Below the pieces are notes generated by a model. That model saw only the letters and a program-made list of their open reading frames with translations. It searched no databases and was not told the origin of the DNA. 64,000 nt of DNA from an uncultured Lachnospiraceae bacterium (GTDB lineage: Bacteria > Bacillota > Clostridia > Lachnospirales > Lachnospiraceae). Where the stretch lies: NCBI GenBank assembly GCA_910585545.1, contig CAJUFN010000003.1, positions 132,462-196,461 on the forward strand. Reading direction: 5' to 3'. Each line of letters opens with the position of its first letter. Positions within the stretch are counted from its first letter, which is position 1. Below, in pieces: positions 60,664 through 64,000 of the stretch. The position numbers were made by a program, and so were the translations under genes.

Positions 60664-62604
60664 TTAATCCTCCATGACCGGGCCTTCATGACTGGCTCTT
60701 CCTAATTTGCAAAACTCTTCATATATTGCGCTGTCACGTTTCTTATCTTCCTCTTTGATATGATAAGTCGGAACAATTCCCGCAACAATCTGTTTTACAT
60801 CGAAGCGTTCATCTATCGCTGCCTGCTCTAATTTCTTGAGTTCACTTAAAAAATGTACCTCGTCAAACTCTAATGGTTTTCCAATATATATTAATTCATT
60901 TTGTGTTTTTTGTAAACCCTCTTCGTTTGTAAGCAATTCTTCAAATAATTTTTCACCCGGTCTTAATCCTGTATACTTGATTTCCATATCTACGCCTAAT
61001 GTATATCCTGAAAGCCTGATAAGGTTTTTAGCCAGATCTGCAATCTTCACCGGTTCCCCCATATCAAGGACAAAAATCTCTCCTCCTTTTGCAAACGCTC
61101 CTGCCTGAAGTACCAAAGATACCGCTTCCGGAATCGTCATAAAATAACGAATGATATCCGGATGTGTAACCGTAACCGGTCCTCCGGCAGCCATCTGTTT
61201 CTTAAATAACGGTATAACACTTCCGTTACTTCCAAGTACATTTCCGAAACGTACTGCAACATACTCTGTCTTGGAATATCTGCTGAATGTCTGAATTACC
61301 ATTTCACACATTCTCTTTGAAGCCCCCATAATATTCGTCGGATTCACGGCTTTGTCTGTTGAGATCAGAACAAATTTTTTAACCCCGAACTTATCTGCCG
61401 CCCTCGCCGTTTTATAGGTACCAAACACATTATTCTTAATCGCTTCATTCGGACTGTCTTCCATAAGCGGCACGTGCTTATGCGCTGCTGCATGATAAAC
61501 AATATCCGGACGATATAATTCCATAACGCTTTCAATACGTTTCGTATTTCTAACGGAGCCGATTAAGACTTCTAAGTGAAGCAGCGGATATTTCTTCTTT
61601 AATTCCTGCTGAATCTCATATGCATTGTTTTCATAAATATCAAAAATAATCAGACATTTCGGATTGTATTTTGCAATCTGACGGCAAAGCTCGCTTCCGA
61701 TAGAACCGCCTCCACCAGTAACCAAAACAGTCTTTCCCATTACATATCCTGTCACACTGTCCAAATCAATGTTAATTGCCTCTCTTCCAAGCAAATCTTC
61801 GATCGAAACTTCTCTTAATTTTGATACGCTCACTTCTTCCGTAATAAACTGATACATTCCCGGAAGTACTTTCAATTTACATTCTGTTGTATTACAAATG
61901 CGAAGAATCTCTCTTGTCACCTTCTGTGTCGCAGAAGGAATCGCTAATACAATCTCATTAATCTTATATTTTTTTACATTCTCGATAATCGTATCCTTAT
62001 TTCCTACAATCGGAACTCCGTGCAGATATTTTCCCTTTTTGGATGGATTATCATCTATAATACACATTACCCTGCGGTTTAATTGTCTGCTGTATTTCAG
62101 CTCATGAATAATCATGCTGCCAGCTTCCCCTGCCCCGATTACCATGGTGTTTAAAATATCTTCATTGGTCTGGCTAAATCCTTGTCTGATCAGCCGGAGG
62201 GCTCGGTATGAAAATCTGGTTACACTTGTTGTCATAAGCAAGAAAAAGAAATAGAAGATATAGTAACTTCTTGGTATGTCCAGCACTAAAAACTGCATAC
62301 CGAGTGCCTGAAAAGCAGTTGATAACATACATGCACCAAACACAAGGACAAATTCATGTACGCTTGCAAATGACCATACACTTCTATACAGCTTCATTAC
62401 CACAAACAGCAGTATCGTAGTTATGATATTGATCAACATATAACTTTTAATGCTGTCAATATAAGTTTGCGGAATCCAGCTATAATGCAATTCATGCCGT
62501 ATGATCAATGCCAAATACGAGTTCAAAATAATCGTAAACACATCTACGATAAACAGAAAAAACATTCTTGTCCTGGACGTTCTCATATTTATAATATCTT
62601 TCAT
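60664..62604 (-). CDS. Membrane UDP-GlcNAc 4,6-dehydratase (PglF/WbpM/CapD family)
   Basis: A 646-aa protein. Four N-terminal membrane helices (residues ~10-130) are followed by a small Rossmann domain (VIGAGEAGSMIIHEL) and the SDR domain (VTGGGGSIGSELCRQIAKY, YHAAAHKHVPLMEDSP, STDKAVNPTNIMGASKR with the catalytic Met-Lys arrangement, and AVRFGNVLGSNGSVIPLF). It makes a UDP-4-keto-6-deoxy-HexNAc. As first gene of the locus it is preceded by a promoter. Confidence 0.95.
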   Translation of the reverse strand: MKDIINMRTSRTRMFFLFIVDVFTIILNSYLALIIRHELHYSWIPQTYIDSIKSYMLINIITTILLFVVMKLYRSVWSFASVHEFVLVFGACMLSTAFQALGMQFLVLDIPRSYYIFYFFFLLMTTSVTRFSYRALRLIRQGFSQTNEDILNTMVIGAGEAGSMIIHELKYSRQLNRRVMCIIDDNPSKKGKYLHGVPIVGNKDTIIENVKKYKINEIVLAIPSATQKVTREILRICNTTECKLKVLPGMYQFITEEVSVSKLREVSIEDLLGREAINIDLDSVTGYVMGKTVLVTGGGGSIGSELCRQIAKYNPKCLIIFDIYENNAYEIQQELKKKYPLLHLEVLIGSVRNTKRIESVMELYRPDIVYHAAAHKHVPLMEDSPNEAIKNNVFGTYKTARAADKFGVKKFVLISTDKAVNPTNIMGASKRMCEMVIQTFSRYSKTEYVAVRFGNVLGSNGSVIPLFKKQMAAGGPVTVTHPDIIRYFMTIPEAVSLVLQAGAFAKGGEIFVLDMGEPVKIADLAKNLIRLSGYTLGVDMEIKYTGLRPGEKLFEELLTNEEGLQKTQNELIYIGKPLEFDEVHFLSELKKLEQAAIDERFDVKQIVAGIVPTYHIKEEDKKRDSAIYEEFCKLGRASHEGPVMED

Positions 62605-62660
62605 TTTTCTACCTCTTTACATTTGCCTTTAAAATGTTACAATTTTTTACATACTATATT

Positions 62661-62689
62661 ATAATACCAAATCTCACTTACTTATACAA
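62661..62689 (-). promoter_or_regulatory. Possible promoter of the polysaccharide locus
   Basis: Minus-strand TTGTAT (62684-62689), 17-bp spacer, TATTAT (62661-62666), 57 bp upstream of the first gene. The -35 is weak; nothing comparable is seen within the next 26 kb of closely packed genes. Confidence 0.4.
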
Positions 62690-62719
62690 CATCTATCTTG
62701 GGAATTTTTATAATTAGGT

Positions 62720-62759
62720 AAGGGCAGTGACTCATATCATCATATGCGCCACCGCCCTT
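62720..62759 (-). terminator. Hairpin after the cell-wall-binding glucosaminidase gene
   Basis: A 10-bp stem with one wobble (AAGGGCGGTG with CACTGCCCTT on the minus strand) and an inner CATAT/ATATG stem. The following tract is only loosely T-rich. Confidence 0.5.
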
Positions 62760-62798
62760 TTCGGAGTCTATCATTGATATACTCTCTTTTTTCTATTT

Positions 62799-64000
62799 TT
62801 ATAAGCTTAACATTGCATCGATCATATCGCGGATATCAAATCCATAGCCTTTCTTTGCAGCCCATCCAAGCCCGTCCGGATTATCCGGAATTCCCAAGAT
62901 TTCTACATACGGTGCACATCCACGCTTTACATATTTAAAACGATTATCCACACACACTCCGTTCAACGGTTTTGTCGAACCATAAGCCTTCAAATGCTGT
63001 ATCTGTGCTCTGATTCCGGTTCGAACATCTTTAAACGACTCTCCTCGAACTCCTCCGCCGGTTGCACCAAGCCCTGCAAAATTGAACTGCTCGATTTTAA
63101 CATCTCCTCCATATTGAAGCCAACCGGTTTCTTCCATCGCTTGAGCAAACGCTACTTCTGCTCTTATACCTTCTTTTGCTGCCTCTTCATAATATAGCTG
63201 GCAAAAACTTTCTATTGTTGCAGCTCCCCCTTTTCCCAAAGCGGAAGATGGGTACTTTTTACCGCTCTTTTGATAAAATTTTACCATTTGCGAAACTGTT
63301 ATTTGTGTTTTTCCTTCAATATTATAGTACTCTGCTCTGACGCCATTCGAATCAAAATAGTAACGAACACCATCTATGGTCTGCCAACCTGTTACTCTCA
63401 CTCCATTACTATTCAGATAATAATAGGTACTTCCAAACGATAGCCAACCCGTATGCATATGCCCATCCGACATCATATAGTAATAGGCACTTCCAAATGA
63501 AAGCCAGCCTGTATGCATATGATAATCCGGCGCTATAAAGTAATACCTCTTTCCTCCTATGGTCTGCCAGCCCATTGCTTTTACACCATTTCTATAATAA
63601 TATCTTTTTCCGTTTTCTGTCTGCCAACCTTCTTTTTTTACAGCATCTCGACGAATTCCATTTTCGTCAAAGTAGTATTCCTTCCCATCTATGGTCTGCC
63701 AGCCTGTCACACTCACCCCATTGCTATTTAGATAATAGTAGGTGCTTCCAAACGACAGCCAACCCGTATGCATATGATAATCCGGCGCTATAAAATAGTA
63801 TCTCTTTCCATCTATGGTCTGCCAGCCTGTTTGCCTTTTTCCATCTTTTGCAAAATAGTATTTCTTTCCTCCTATGATCTGCCAGCCGGTTACTCTCACT
63901 CCATTACTATTCAGATAATAATAGGTACTTCCAAACGATAGCCAACCCGTATGCATATGCCCATCCGACATCATATAGTAATAGGTACTTCCAAACGACA
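62799..64000 (-). CDS. Cell-wall-binding repeat protein with glucosaminidase domain, C-terminal part
   Basis: The gene continues past the right edge, so its start is not visible. At least ten ~20-residue cell-wall/choline-binding-type repeats are present (pattern GWxxxxGxxYYFxxxG, e.g. TGWQTIDGKRYYF and HTGWLSFGSTYYYLNSNG). They are followed by a linker and a C-terminal glucosaminidase domain (residues EVAFAQAMEETGWL and QFNFAGLGATGGG, with the likely catalytic Glu). It would cleave peptidoglycan glycan strands while bound to the cell surface. The repeats are nearly identical at DNA level, making the region prone to copy-number change. It lies upstream of the polysaccharide locus with its own terminator. 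Confidence 0.92.
   Translation of the reverse strand, partial: SFGSTYYYMMSDGHMHTGWLSFGSTYYYLNSNGVRVTGWQIIGGKKYYFAKDGKRQTGWQTIDGKRYYFIAPDYHMHTGWLSFGSTYYYLNSNGVSVTGWQTIDGKEYYFDENGIRRDAVKKEGWQTENGKRYYYRNGVKAMGWQTIGGKRYYFIAPDYHMHTGWLSFGSAYYYMMSDGHMHTGWLSFGSTYYYLNSNGVRVTGWQTIDGVRYYFDSNGVRAEYYNIEGKTQITVSQMVKFYQKSGKKYPSSALGKGGAATIESFCQLYYEEAAKEGIRAEVAFAQAMEETGWLQYGGDVKIEQFNFAGLGATGGGVRGESFKDVRTGIRAQIQHLKAYGSTKPLNGVCVDNRFKYVKRGCAPYVEILGIPDNPDGLGWAAKKGYGFDIRDMIDAMLSL

Noticed and set aside
63400..64000. Tandem DNA repeats as a CRISPR array
   Set aside because: The repeats are in-frame coding units of a cell-wall-binding domain without unique spacers.

Overview
The window reads as chromosome from a low-GC, Gram-positive, endospore-forming anaerobe of the class Clostridia, most likely a gut Lachnospiraceae. 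The grounds are the sporulation genes (spoIIGA, sigE, sigG, cotJABC, a Spo0A-type DNA-binding domain), the Gram-positive division and wall cluster, and the protein sequences themselves. Nearly all genes lie on the minus strand. The only convincing plus-strand genes are a putative sigma-E target at 2.1 kb and two genes of a small inserted element at 29.1-30.9 kb. I see no rRNA, tRNA, CRISPR array or origin.

Layout. 1-9.2 kb: the N-terminal part of mfd, then pth, a small acidic protein, a HAD phosphatase, sigG, an LCP glycopolymer ligase, a beta-CASP nuclease, sigE and spoIIGA. 9.6-21 kb: the dcw division/wall cluster, read in transcription order as mraZ, rsmH, ftsL, two class B PBPs, mraY, murD, a SEDS polymerase, divIB and ftsZ. 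murE, murF and murG are absent from it. 21-27.8 kb: a repeat-rich gap, a small membrane protein, degV, a second SEDS gene, asnB, an ACT-domain protein and paaK. 27.9-32.4 kb: the spore-coat operon cotJABC, with cotJC split by an insertion. 32.5-35.7 kb: an HtrA protease and a membrane protein with a very acidic tail. 35.9-62.6 kb: one long colinear cell-surface polysaccharide locus. It runs from a UDP-sugar 4,6-dehydratase, an aminotransferase and a phosphoglycosyl transferase through glycosyltransferases, two flippases and two polymerases, genes for a diacetamido-uronic acid and for CDP-ribitol, and O-acetylation genes, to a terminal LCP ligase. 62.8-64 kb: the C-terminal part of a glucosaminidase with cell-wall-binding repeats.

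The most notable observation is a 2.87-kb element in cotJC. The cotJC frame at 30.9-31.4 kb ends in a short foreign tail just after an RFGEA segment. A detached piece at 27.92-28.04 kb starts with the same FGEA codons and continues as a CotJC-like C-terminus. Both junctions carry the same 11-bp direct repeat (GCTTCGCCGAA). Between them lie a large serine recombinase, a 54-aa ORF and a three-gene toxin-antitoxin-like operon. Removing one repeat plus the interior restores a 211-codon cotJC exactly in frame. This is the arrangement of skin-type elements that are cut out of sporulation genes in the mother cell.

Regulatory DNA is unusually legible here. There is a decamer-phased MraZ operator, a spoIIG-like promoter with a 21-bp spacer and an upstream 0A box, a near-perfect sigma-E promoter at 2.06 kb, and a terminator-like hairpin that buries the ribosome-binding site of the second PBP gene. 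Two dispersed repeat families also occur: a 176-bp element with 17-bp inverted ends plus a remnant of one end, and a structured repeat found directly after two terminators.
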